This document shows positions 1 to 6,552 of a stretch of 64,000 nt of DNA, piece by piece. The translations under genes were made by a program, and so were the position numbers. A model generated the notes under the pieces. It saw only the letters and a program-made list of their open reading frames with translations, searched no databases and was not told the DNA's origin. The stretch is taken from assembly GCA_902573565.1 (NCBI GenBank), contig CACGKI010000003.1, positions 1 to 64,000 of the forward strand, given 5' to 3'. Numbering within the stretch: position 1 is the stretch's first letter; each line of letters opens with the position of its first letter. This DNA comes from an uncultured Prochlorococcus sp. Lineage in GTDB: Bacteria; Cyanobacteriota; Cyanobacteriia; PCC-6307; Cyanobiaceae.

Positions 1-91
1 TGAATTTTTTTAGGAGTTCTACATCCTTATAGTCAATAGGATCTCCAGGTTTTATAGGTGATAATTGTTTTTTAAAAATTGAATTAGGCAT
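1..91 (-). CDS. rpsR: 30S ribosomal protein S18, N-terminal part (cut by window edge)
   Basis: Only the first 30 codons are inside the window; the frame runs open off the left edge. Translation begins [20 protein letters not shown] and continues with a [14 protein letters not shown] stretch, the N-terminus of cyanobacterial ribosomal protein S18, which binds with S6 in the platform of the 30S subunit. The ATG is 17 bases downstream of the rpmG stop on the same strand. The rpmG-rpsR pairing is usual in picocyanobacteria and supports the call. The rest of the protein cannot be checked here. Confidence 0.85.
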   Translation of the reverse strand, partial: MPNSIFKKQLSPIKPGDPIDYKDVELLKKF

Positions 92-108
92 GATTTAAAT
101 TGATTTGT

Positions 109-303
109 TTACTTGATTTCTTTGTGAATTGTCATTCTGTTTAAATGAGGATTAAATTTTTTTAGTTCTAATCTTTCAGTTGTATTTCTACGATTCTTTT
201 CAGTAGTATATCTTGAGACTCCATTCGACCTCTTAGGGTCTGTGCTTGTCCTAGCTTCAGTACATTCTAGGGTTACTACAACTCTTGTCCCTTTTTTTGC
301 CAT
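109..303 (-). CDS. rpmG: 50S ribosomal protein L33
   Basis: A 64-residue basic protein beginning [18 protein letters not shown], the typical L33 opening of the large ribosomal subunit. An upstream in-frame ATG would add 16 residues (to position 351), but MAKKGTR is the family start, so I chose the ATG at 303. A possible Zn-type cysteine pattern is absent (only one Cys), as in the zinc-free C-minus form of L33. It precedes rpsR on the same strand, probably as one transcript, and diverges from pheT with about 100 bases between the starts. Confidence 0.93.
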   Translation of the reverse strand: MAKKGTRVVVTLECTEARTSTDPKRSNGVSRYTTEKNRRNTTERLELKKFNPHLNRMTIHKEIK

Positions 304-404
304 TTTAATTGATACTTTATTGTATAATTTTCTATTGTACATCTTCAACAAACTTTTTTGAAGATATACTCATTTCTTTTATCATCATTGATTAAATAAT
401 ATTT

Positions 405-2849
405 ATGAAAGTTTCTCAAAATTGGTTGAAAAATTATGTAGAAATTACCTCTACTCCTGAAGATCTCTCTGAGAAATTGTCTATTGGTGGATTTGAGGTT
501 GAATCATTAGAAGATTGTTCAGAAAATGTAAATGGTGTCGTTTTAGGTAAGGTTTTATCTGTTTTAAAACACGAAGGATCCGATAAACTTTCTATTTGCC
601 AAGTCGATATTGGTACTTCAAAGAACTTGCAAATCATCTGTGGAGCCCAAAATATTAGACCAAATATCTATGTTTATGTTGCTACTGTCGGTACGAATTT
701 AAGTGCAGTCAACTTAACTATTAAAAGAAGCGAAATTAGAGGTGTCATGAGTGAAGGAATGATATGCTCCCTGCAGGAACTTGGATTAGAGGACTCTAGC
801 GAAGGGATAGAAATAATTGATGAAGATATAGCCTTGAAGCATGAATTGGGTACTCAAGGATCTAATTTGCTTGAATTAAATGATTTTATATATGATTTGG
901 CAATTACAGCGAATAGACCTGACGGAATGTCGGTTATTGGGATAGCGCGTGAAATTTCTGCTCTTTTGGAATCAACATTAAATTTTCCAAAAATAATCCA
1001 TAAGTACAATATCCATTTACTTGAGCGAATTCAACATTGCCCAGAGGCCATAACATCTGAGTGTATCTATACAATAAGCTGTATTAATGGGGTGAATGGA
1101 GAGAAATTATCGCCAAAATGGCTTAAAGAGCGTATAGAAAAATCAGGAATAAAATCTATTAATCTAATAGTTGATTTAACAAACTATATTCTTTTAGAAC
1201 AAGGCCAACCATTGCATGCTTTTGATAAAGATAAACTATCAAACTTAGTTGGAAAAGAAGTTTCTCCTGATGACTTCTCTGTAAGAAAAGCCAACAATTC
1301 CGAAAGTCTTGTATGTTTAGATGGTAAAAAATATGACTTAAATGAAAATATTACAGTAATTACTTGTTGCGACAAACCGGTTGCTATTGCTGGGGTTATA
1401 GGGGGTCTGGAGACTTCTGTTACCAACACTACCTCTTCTATTTACCTTGAAGGCGCTATTTTTAATCCAGGCACTATACGAAAATCTTCAAAGGCGGTTG
1501 GTATAAGAACAGAATCTAGCAGCAGATATGAAAAAGGGATTTCATCTAAAAATACAATAGTTGCAGTTACGAGGGCAATTAATCTTTTGGAAGATTTTTT
1601 TTCTATTGATACACCAATCATCAATACTTCGAATTTAATAAATAATGAGGATATTTTTATTAAATTAAGGAGAAATAGAATACATAAAATTCTTGGCCCA
1701 TTAATCGTTAACGATCAATTTGAAAAAAGAAATTTATCTGATAATGAAATAGTTGAAAAATTAACACTTATAGGCTGTACTTTAGTGGATAAAGAATATG
1801 GGTGGGATGTAGTAGTAATTCCTAATAGATCCCAAGATTTAACAAGAGAAATAGATTTAATTGAAGAAATTGGCAGATTAATAGGATATGACAGATTCGA
1901 CTTAAACCTTCCTAATCCAATTAAGCCTGGGAAATTGTCATCAGAGCAATTGGCATTGAGAAAAGTAAAAAATGGATTTATAGAAAATGGTTTTAATGAG
2001 GTACTTACCTATTCTCTTGTTCCAGAAGATAAAGAAACACTTATAAAAATCTCTAACCCTTTGTTATTAGAAACTAGCTGCCTTAGAGATAATATCTGGA
2101 AAGGACATTTGGATATTGTTAATCGTAATATAAAAGCTGGACAATCAAGTTGTTATATATTTGAAATTGGAAATGTTTTCCACAAAAATACTGCAATCAT
2201 TCAACAAGAAGTATTGAATGGTGCAATCTTTGGGAATAGAAAATTTGGGAAATGGGTAAATTCGGATAACTATAATGAACTTAATTATTATCAAGCTAGA
2301 GGAAAGTTAAAGGAAGCTTTATCATGTTTGAATATTAAAATTGATGATAAACCTACTGATTCAATTGATTTTCTGCATCCAGGAAGAACAGCAAAATTAT
2401 TTATTGAAGGGAAAGACGCAGGTTATTTTGGTGAAATTCATCCCAAACTAATATTGGAAAAGGAGTCATTAAAAAAAATATATTTATTTAGCATAAATGT
2501 TACCAACCTCTTAGCAGCTAGCACAAGAAAGAATAAATGGATTCCAATATTTAAGCAATACCCGATTGTTCCGAAAATGGAAAGGGATATAAATTTTATT
2601 TTCAGTAAGAAATTTTTAATTAGCGAAATAACATCACAGATTAGAAAAACAGGAAAAAATCTCCTAGAGGATGTATGTTTAGTTGATGTTTTTGAAGATA
2701 TTAAACTTGGAATTGATCAAATAAGTTATACATTTAGATTAACTTATAGAGATAAAGATAAAACATTACTTGATTCAGATATTTCATCAACACATTCAAA
2801 TATCATTTCTAAAATTGAAGAATGTTTTAACACCAAATTGAGGAATTAA
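405..2849 (+). CDS. pheT: Phenylalanyl-tRNA synthetase beta subunit
   Basis: An 814-residue class IIc aminoacyl-tRNA synthetase subunit; with PheS it forms the alpha2-beta2 enzyme that charges tRNA-Phe. Domains read in the family order: an N-terminal EMAP-like tRNA-binding domain at about residues 40-150 (KVLSVLKHEGSDKLSIC), the B3/B4 editing domain at about 210-390 (with IRTESSSRYEKG near 370), the B5 DNA-binding-like domain, the catalytic-like core, and the C-terminal ferredoxin-fold anticodon-binding domain from about 715 (YPIVPKMERDINF). Length is normal for bacteria. It starts with ATG in an AT-rich context without a clear Shine-Dalgarno. No pheS is in this window; the two are commonly unlinked in cyanobacteria. 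No strong terminator follows, only a short AGACTA/TAGTCT hairpin. Confidence 0.96.
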   Translation: MKVSQNWLKNYVEITSTPEDLSEKLSIGGFEVESLEDCSENVNGVVLGKVLSVLKHEGSDKLSICQVDIGTSKNLQIICGAQNIRPNIYVYVATVGTNLSAVNLTIKRSEIRGVMSEGMICSLQELGLEDSSEGIEIIDEDIALKHELGTQGSNLLELNDFIYDLAITANRPDGMSVIGIAREISALLESTLNFPKIIHKYNIHLLERIQHCPEAITSECIYTISCINGVNGEKLSPKWLKERIEKSGIKSINLIVDLTNYILLEQGQPLHAFDKDKLSNLVGKEVSPDDFSVRKANNSESLVCLDGKKYDLNENITVITCCDKPVAIAGVIGGLETSVTNTTSSIYLEGAIFNPGTIRKSSKAVGIRTESSSRYEKGISSKNTIVAVTRAINLLEDFFSIDTPIINTSNLINNEDIFIKLRRNRIHKILGPLIVNDQFEKRNLSDNEIVEKLTLIGCTLVDKEYGWDVVVIPNRSQDLTREIDLIEEIGRLIGYDRFDLNLPNPIKPGKLSSEQLALRKVKNGFIENGFNEVLTYSLVPEDKETLIKISNPLLLETSCLRDNIWKGHLDIVNRNIKAGQSSCYIFEIGNVFHKNTAIIQQEVLNGAIFGNRKFGKWVNSDNYNELNYYQARGKLKEALSCLNIKIDDKPTDSIDFLHPGRTAKLFIEGKDAGYFGEIHPKLILEKESLKKIYLFSINVTNLLAASTRKNKWIPIFKQYPIVPKMERDINFIFSKKFLISEITSQIRKTGKNLLEDVCLVDVFEDIKLGIDQISYTFRLTYRDKDKTLLDSDISSTHSNIISKIEECFNTKLRN

Positions 2850-2862
2850 CTGTATTGATAAT

Positions 2863-2908
2863 CTCGGATGAGACTAATTAGTAGTCTAATAATAATTCTC
2901 ATATAAGA
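2863..2908 (-). repeat. Inverted, degenerate copy of the local TCTTATATGAGAAT element with adjacent hairpin
   Basis: Bases 2871-2887 form an AGACTA/TAGTCT hairpin with a 5-base loop. Bases 2895-2908 read ATTCTCATATAAGA, the exact reverse complement of a 14-mer found at 3425-3438 and 3603-3616. The upstream CTCGGATGAGACT (2863-2875) resembles GTCGGATAAGACT at 3391-3403. It lies between the pheT stop and the next small gene. It could end pheT transcription, but no T-run follows. Confidence 0.5.
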
Positions 2909-2954
2909 TAAATAATAATCCTATTAAACTATTTTATATTGTATTATAAGTATC

Positions 2955-3203
2955 ATGATTAATCTACTATCTCTATTGCTATCTTCAATACTATGGGTGC
3001 AAGTTCCTCAGTGGTCAGACGATTGGTCAAAATGTTCTGTCGATGTTCCTGACGCTTCATGTCATTGGTATATAACTGCACCTGATAACACTTTTGGCGA
3101 AGGGTTTGATTGGGCTAGTGCGCCTTGGTTTGACGCAAACGGATTAAGCGATGTCCCCAGTATTGATAAGCAAACTGCTATACAAAAGCTTCAAAGTAAG
3201 TAG
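2955..3203 (+). CDS. Small secreted Trp-rich hypothetical protein
   Basis: An 82-residue protein I do not recognise. The first 17 residues (MINLLSLLLSSILWVQV) look like a short signal peptide or membrane anchor. The remainder is acidic and hydrophilic, with six tryptophans in total and two cysteines (residues 27 and 36) that could form a disulfide outside the cytoplasm. It begins with ATG; a TATTAT hexamer at 2942-2947 is placed like a -10 box, which would give an almost leaderless message. The stop codon runs into a hairpin at 3203-3223. The signal-like N-terminus, a normal stop and the hairpin argue that the ORF is real. Function is unknown. Confidence 0.6.
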   Translation: MINLLSLLLSSILWVQVPQWSDDWSKCSVDVPDASCHWYITAPDNTFGEGFDWASAPWFDANGLSDVPSIDKQTAIQKLQSK

Positions 3204-3223
3204 TACTGTCTTTAAGGCAGTAC
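3203..3223 (+). terminator. Hairpin directly after the small secreted protein gene
   Basis: GTACTGTC at 3203-3210, loop TTTAA, then GGCAGTAC at 3216-3223: an 8-bp stem with one G-T pair. It starts at the last base of the stop codon. No uninterrupted T-run follows (AGGTTTATATAAAATCC), so it is either a weak terminator or an mRNA 3'-end stabiliser. Confidence 0.4.
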
Positions 3224-3409
3224 AGGTTTATATAAAATCCTGTTTTAGCAATACTTTTGAGGCATTAATATTTTTTTGGACATTGAAAGGACATAATTTA
3301 TCGATTTATTAATCTATTTTTAATTTTTTTCATGAGCATTAAGCAACATGGGCATGATTAACTGAAATCGAAGAATTAAGTCTTACTTGTGTCGGATAAG
3401 ACTTTATAA

Positions 3410-3438
3410 AAGACTTATGATAAGTCTTATATGAGAAT
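3410..3438 (+). repeat. Palindrome plus shared 14-mer, copy 1
   Basis: Bases 3410-3428 form a near-perfect palindrome: 9-base arms AAGACTTAT and ATAAGTCTT around a single G. The 14-mer TCTTATATGAGAAT at 3425-3438 overlaps its right arm. The downstream bases TGCTATACAACTAATTT resemble those after copy 2, so the repeat extends imperfectly to about 40 bases. It could act as an operator or as an RNA hairpin. Confidence 0.6.
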
Positions 3439-3588
3439 TGCTATACAACTAATTTAATATTTTTCTAGGTAAATTATTTTTTATTTATTTTTATTCAAAA
3501 CAATTTTTTTCAATAAATTTTGACTAATAAATAAATGATAAAAAAGCGTATTATTAATTCTTAGATATCTTAATATGGACTATTAAAT

Positions 3589-3616
3589 AGACTTATTATA
3601 AGTCTTATATGAGAAT
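3589..3616 (+). repeat. Palindrome plus shared 14-mer, copy 2
   Basis: Bases 3589-3605 read AGACTTAT-T-ATAAGTCT, 8-base arms around one base, followed by the same 14-mer TCTTATATGAGAAT at 3603-3616 and then ATGTATACTAATTT. It is in direct orientation to copy 1, about 178 bases away. It ends 8 bases from the stop of the RHH/J-domain gene, so on the minus strand it could also form a 3' hairpin for that transcript, although no T-run follows. Confidence 0.6.
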
Positions 3617-3623
3617 ATGTATA

Positions 3624-4637
3624 CTAATTTTTGTATAGATTTTTTAGCAGTTGATATGCTTCATTTAATTTTCTCATTTGATCTGTTGATCCTCCAGCAT
3701 CTGGATGCGTCTCTAAAGCTATTGATTTATAGGCCTCCCTAATTTTTCGCAATGAATGAGCTGATCCTGCGGATGTTGATAAATTCAATAATTTCAGTGC
3801 TCCATGTACCGTCATTGTTGAGTCCAAAGTTTCAAATGAATTTGATCTGTTAATTCGTTTAAATCTACTTACAAATCTCCTCATTAGTGTTGGTATCCTA
3901 TTAATTAAATCTGATGTAGCAAAAGGGTCTTCTAAAACGCCAATCATTAATAAAACAATTTCAAGGGATGGATTTTTTTTTATCCAAAATGGGCATAATT
4001 CAGACATAAATTTATTGGCTGCACTCCACGTAAAGGGTAGATTTTCTGTGCCATCAAGATTTGGCCATATATCCCTTCCAAACCAATCCATCGAGGCTTC
4101 CACTACATGATCGTTAGGAACTGTTCCATATAAGGTTTTCCAATGACTAATTAACGCTATTCGACATTTCATTAATTCAGTTTCTTTAATTGTATTAATT
4201 TGAATATCATTAATATTCTCCTTTAATTTTTCACTATTAATACTTCTTCTTAGATTCTTTACTTTTTTTTCAACAAAATTTGGAAGGCTTATGTTTGAGT
4301 TAGCTTTTTCTTTATATTGATCGTTATTTGAAACTCGTTTATTTAAAGATATCTCATTAACTTCTTTTTTAATTTCTGATTTAATTAACACCAATGAAGT
4401 ATTTTCATCAATATTTAAATTTTCATTATTATTCTTTTTCTTGTTAAAGTCTATTTCTTGCTGTTGGTTCTTAGGTAGTAAATCATCTTCTTGAAGAAGC
4501 TCTTTAAGTATTTTTTCAATTACAGGTCCTCTTGCTCTAAATCCCCACTCTTTTCGTAATTGATCAAACCTGGAAATTAGTTCCTCAGGTAAATCAATTG
4601 AAATTCTTTTTGTATTTGAATTATCAGGAATATTCAA
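3624..4637 (-). CDS. Ribbon-helix-helix / J-domain fusion protein
   Basis: A 337-residue protein with an unusual layout. Residues about 10-50 (KRISIDLPEELISRFDQL, then a GPVIEKILKELL helix) match the ribbon-helix-helix fold of Arc/MetJ/CopG DNA-binding proteins. Residues 50-150 are a charged, Asn/Lys-rich, probably disordered linker. Residues 150-270 form a tryptophan-containing helical region I cannot assign. The last 50 residues are a J-domain with the HPD signature (ALETHPDAGGS), flanked by the helix before it and a final LNEAYQLLKNL helix. J-domains stimulate Hsp70 ATPase. The only start is TTG at 4637. Inference: a DNA-bound or sequence-specific recruiter of a DnaK. The role is unknown, but the domain reading is fairly safe. 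Confidence 0.8.
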   Translation of the reverse strand: MNIPDNSNTKRISIDLPEELISRFDQLRKEWGFRARGPVIEKILKELLQEDDLLPKNQQQEIDFNKKKNNNENLNIDENTSLVLIKSEIKKEVNEISLNKRVSNNDQYKEKANSNISLPNFVEKKVKNLRRSINSEKLKENINDIQINTIKETELMKCRIALISHWKTLYGTVPNDHVVEASMDWFGRDIWPNLDGTENLPFTWSAANKFMSELCPFWIKKNPSLEIVLLMIGVLEDPFATSDLINRIPTLMRRFVSRFKRINRSNSFETLDSTMTVHGALKLLNLSTSAGSAHSLRKIREAYKSIALETHPDAGGSTDQMRKLNEAYQLLKNLYKN

Positions 4638-4779
4638 TAATATTTTTCTTAATAGATAGGAATTTATTTAATTTTATTCAAAAAAAATTGAAAGTCCATA
4701 TGGAATATTGTTTTTAAATTAAAACCAACTTATTTTCATGTCACAAGTCAATTAAGTATCTTTTTATAATAAAAATAAA

Positions 4780-4959
4780 ATGTTTAATTGTTATTTCAAG
4801 TCATCAAAAGAAAGAAAAAGTTTTTATCAGCATAAAAAATTAGAAATGCTCAATTATATAAAGGATTCCCTAGAACGTAAAATTGCCTCTGTAACAGCGT
4901 CTATAGAAGTTTTAGAAACCCAAATAAGCAGGGATAAAGAAGTTGAAGTAACTAACTAG
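4780..4959 (+). CDS. Small coiled-coil protein, 59 aa
   Basis: An ATG-started ORF of 59 codons (MFNCYFKSSKERKSFYQHKK...) ending 3 bases before the stop of the convergent HIT-family gene. From about residue 21 it forms a heptad-like amphipathic helix (LEMLNYIKDSLERKIASV, then IEVLETQISRD), so a short coiled coil or oligomeric helix is likely. No signal peptide or membrane segment is present. The tight 3' packing, absence of stops and strongly patterned sequence support a real gene; I recall similar short proteins in marine picocyanobacteria but cannot name a function. Confidence 0.6.
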   Translation: MFNCYFKSSKERKSFYQHKKLEMLNYIKDSLERKIASVTASIEVLETQISRDKEVEVTN

Positions 4960-4962
4960 TAT

Positions 4963-5793
4963 TCAAACAAAACTTTCTAGAAGTTTTTCAGGGCCAAATT
5001 TCTTTAAATAATTAATATTTGATTTTTCAGTTACTAATAAATATCCTGCAAACCCTAGACCGTTAATACTGAAACCATGAATATTATCATTTTTTCTTTT
5101 TATAATAGCTATCCATTTATTAGTTATTAAAATATTGTAAGGATATATCGGTTTCTTATCACTGATAGGGTCCCCAAGTCCTAATTTCTTGCATAATTCT
5201 AAATAAAATTCAAAAATAGATGATGAATTTTCTAAAAAATTAAATTTGGAAACAATAATATTTTTTTTAAGCTTACTATTTATATCTTTATATGAGTTCA
5301 TTTCTAAAAACCATTTTTCTCTTGGGCATGATATCTCACCTCTAGATCTACGCAGAAGTTGAAAATGTCTGTGAGGTTGACTTGCACCCGCAATTGGAGA
5401 ACTATTGAAAAACCATAATCCACTAGTATCCTTATTTACTTGTTGGATCGCTCTCCAATCATTGATATCTAACCATCCATTTTGAGGTTTCCATTCATTT
5501 GTAATCAGTAAAATATGTCCTTCTTGTACAGGGTACTTATTTAATATTAGTTGGTGATTATCACCAATCTTATCAATTTCTAGTATCTTTTCCCATGGAC
5601 AAAATGGATTCTGCTTAGGACCATAAATCTTTCTTTTTTTAAATTTTGAAGTGTCTAGTTGCCTAATTATGAAGTCTTCTTTTTCGTATAAATCGCTAGT
5701 GATTATATCAGTTTTGAGAGGATATAATGATTCATCATCAATTGATAATCGAGTTTGCTCTAGTGCTTTTTTCCAATATATTTCTAAACTCAT
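4963..5793 (-). CDS. Ap4A phosphorylase / ATP adenylyltransferase-like protein (HIT superfamily)
   Basis: A 276-residue protein of the ATP adenylyltransferase type, which splits diadenosine tetraphosphate with phosphate to ADP and ATP. The catalytic histidine-triad variant is visible near residue 140 as ASQPHRHFQLL, preceded by the NKYPVQEGHILLIT segment that is typical of HIT-fold strands. The C-terminal part carries a second HIT-like half (PYNILITNKWIAIIKR). Length fits the two-domain family found in yeast Apa1/2 and cyanobacteria. It begins with ATG and has its own short upstream region. Substrate preference cannot be settled from sequence. Confidence 0.83.
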   Translation of the reverse strand: MSLEIYWKKALEQTRLSIDDESLYPLKTDIITSDLYEKEDFIIRQLDTSKFKKRKIYGPKQNPFCPWEKILEIDKIGDNHQLILNKYPVQEGHILLITNEWKPQNGWLDINDWRAIQQVNKDTSGLWFFNSSPIAGASQPHRHFQLLRRSRGEISCPREKWFLEMNSYKDINSKLKKNIIVSKFNFLENSSSIFEFYLELCKKLGLGDPISDKKPIYPYNILITNKWIAIIKRKNDNIHGFSINGLGFAGYLLVTEKSNINYLKKFGPEKLLESFV

Positions 5794-5841
5794 TTAAAAA
5801 AAATTATCATAATCATTCTAAAAAAAATAATAAATTTGTAA

Positions 5842-6225
5842 TTACTTTTTATTAAATTGATATTCTTTCAATTTTTCTAGAGGTAGTGATTCTAAGACTA
5901 CAATATTCGTTGATTCTAATATTACTTTTGGTGCAAGACCGTCTAATAATGCTTGCTTCCACCTTTCAAGACAAATACACCAATGATCACCATCCTTTAA
6001 TCCTGGGAAGGAATAAATAGGCATGGGAGTTATTAAATCATTACCTTGTGATTTACTATATTTCAAGAAATTATCATCCATTACACAACATATAGAATGA
6101 TTACCTCCATCATTTTTGTCATAGTTGCAAAATCCATCTCTAAACCAGCCTGTCATAGGTGCGCAACTACAAACCTCAAGTTTTTCTCCTAGGACATTCA
6201 ATTGATCTTGATTATTTATGGTCAT
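5842..6225 (-). CDS. DUF2237 family protein
   Basis: A 127-residue protein matching the DUF2237 family by pattern: an N-terminal VLGEKLEVCS, then PMTGWFRDGFC, a central HSICCVM with paired cysteines, and the C-terminal GDHWCICLERWKQAL block that is the family's hallmark. The cysteines and aspartates suggest a metal or redox role, but the family has no established function. ATG start. It lies 49 bases upstream of the Ap4A phosphorylase gene on the same strand and could be co-transcribed with it. Confidence 0.8.
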   Translation of the reverse strand: MTINNQDQLNVLGEKLEVCSCAPMTGWFRDGFCNYDKNDGGNHSICCVMDDNFLKYSKSQGNDLITPMPIYSFPGLKDGDHWCICLERWKQALLDGLAPKVILESTNIVVLESLPLEKLKEYQFNKK

Positions 6226-6324
6226 AGATTTTTTTAATAATAATAAAACACCAACATTTCTTTAAAAAAGGTTGACGAGTATGGGGGGTAAGGAGGTAAT
6301 AATTCTAATAAGGTTTTTTTCATT

Positions 6325-6543
6325 ATGGATTGGGACTTTACTGAAAACATAGCATTTAAAGCTCTTTATGATGCTTTTAAAGATAGTGATGAAACTTCCG
6401 CATTAGAATTTTTATCTAGTGATGGTGCTTCATATTATCTAGAGTTAACACAGGACGCAGCGGGTGAGGGACTTGATCTGGGTGATAATGAAACGATGCA
6501 AGAACTTCAGGAAGAAATTATTGAATATTTAGAAAACAATTAA
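6325..6543 (+). CDS. Small acidic conserved hypothetical protein
   Basis: A 72-residue, strongly acidic soluble protein (MDWDFTENIAFKALYDAFKD...) with no membrane segment. I do not recognise a named domain, though its helical pattern and the YLELTQDAAGEGLDLG stretch look conserved. The ATG is the only in-frame start. A perfect AAGGAGGT lies at 6290-6297, 27 bases upstream, too far for normal initiation. TTGACG at 6272-6277 with TAATAA at 6297-6302 could be a promoter (19-base spacer), so the purine run may lie inside promoter DNA. It ends 9 bases from the metH stop, convergent. Confidence 0.65.
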   Translation: MDWDFTENIAFKALYDAFKDSDETSALEFLSSDGASYYLELTQDAAGEGLDLGDNETMQELQEEIIEYLENN

Positions 6544-6552
6544 AGATTTAGC

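Larger units (their letters stand above)
3204..3623. other. 420-base intergenic gap with palindromic repeats and no credible gene
   Basis: This is the only gap over 300 bases in the window, and it lies between convergent genes where neighbours elsewhere are packed end to end. I found no ORF above about 10 codons with a plausible start. It holds the post-stop hairpin at 3203-3223, two direct repeats with near-perfect palindromes (3410-3438 and 3589-3616), and very AT-rich filler. It may hide a small RNA, decayed sequence, or a protein-binding region. Confidence 0.6.

Noticed and set aside
3204..4779. Palindromes as operators autoregulating the RHH/J-domain gene
   Set aside because: The palindromes lie downstream of the gene's 3' end. 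The region before its start (4638-4779) holds no AGACTTAT copy, so direct autoregulation is not supported.
6281..6352. 23-residue leader peptide before the 72-aa protein
   Set aside because: It has a start codon only; no clear ribosome site, no attenuator hairpin and no regulatory codon run.
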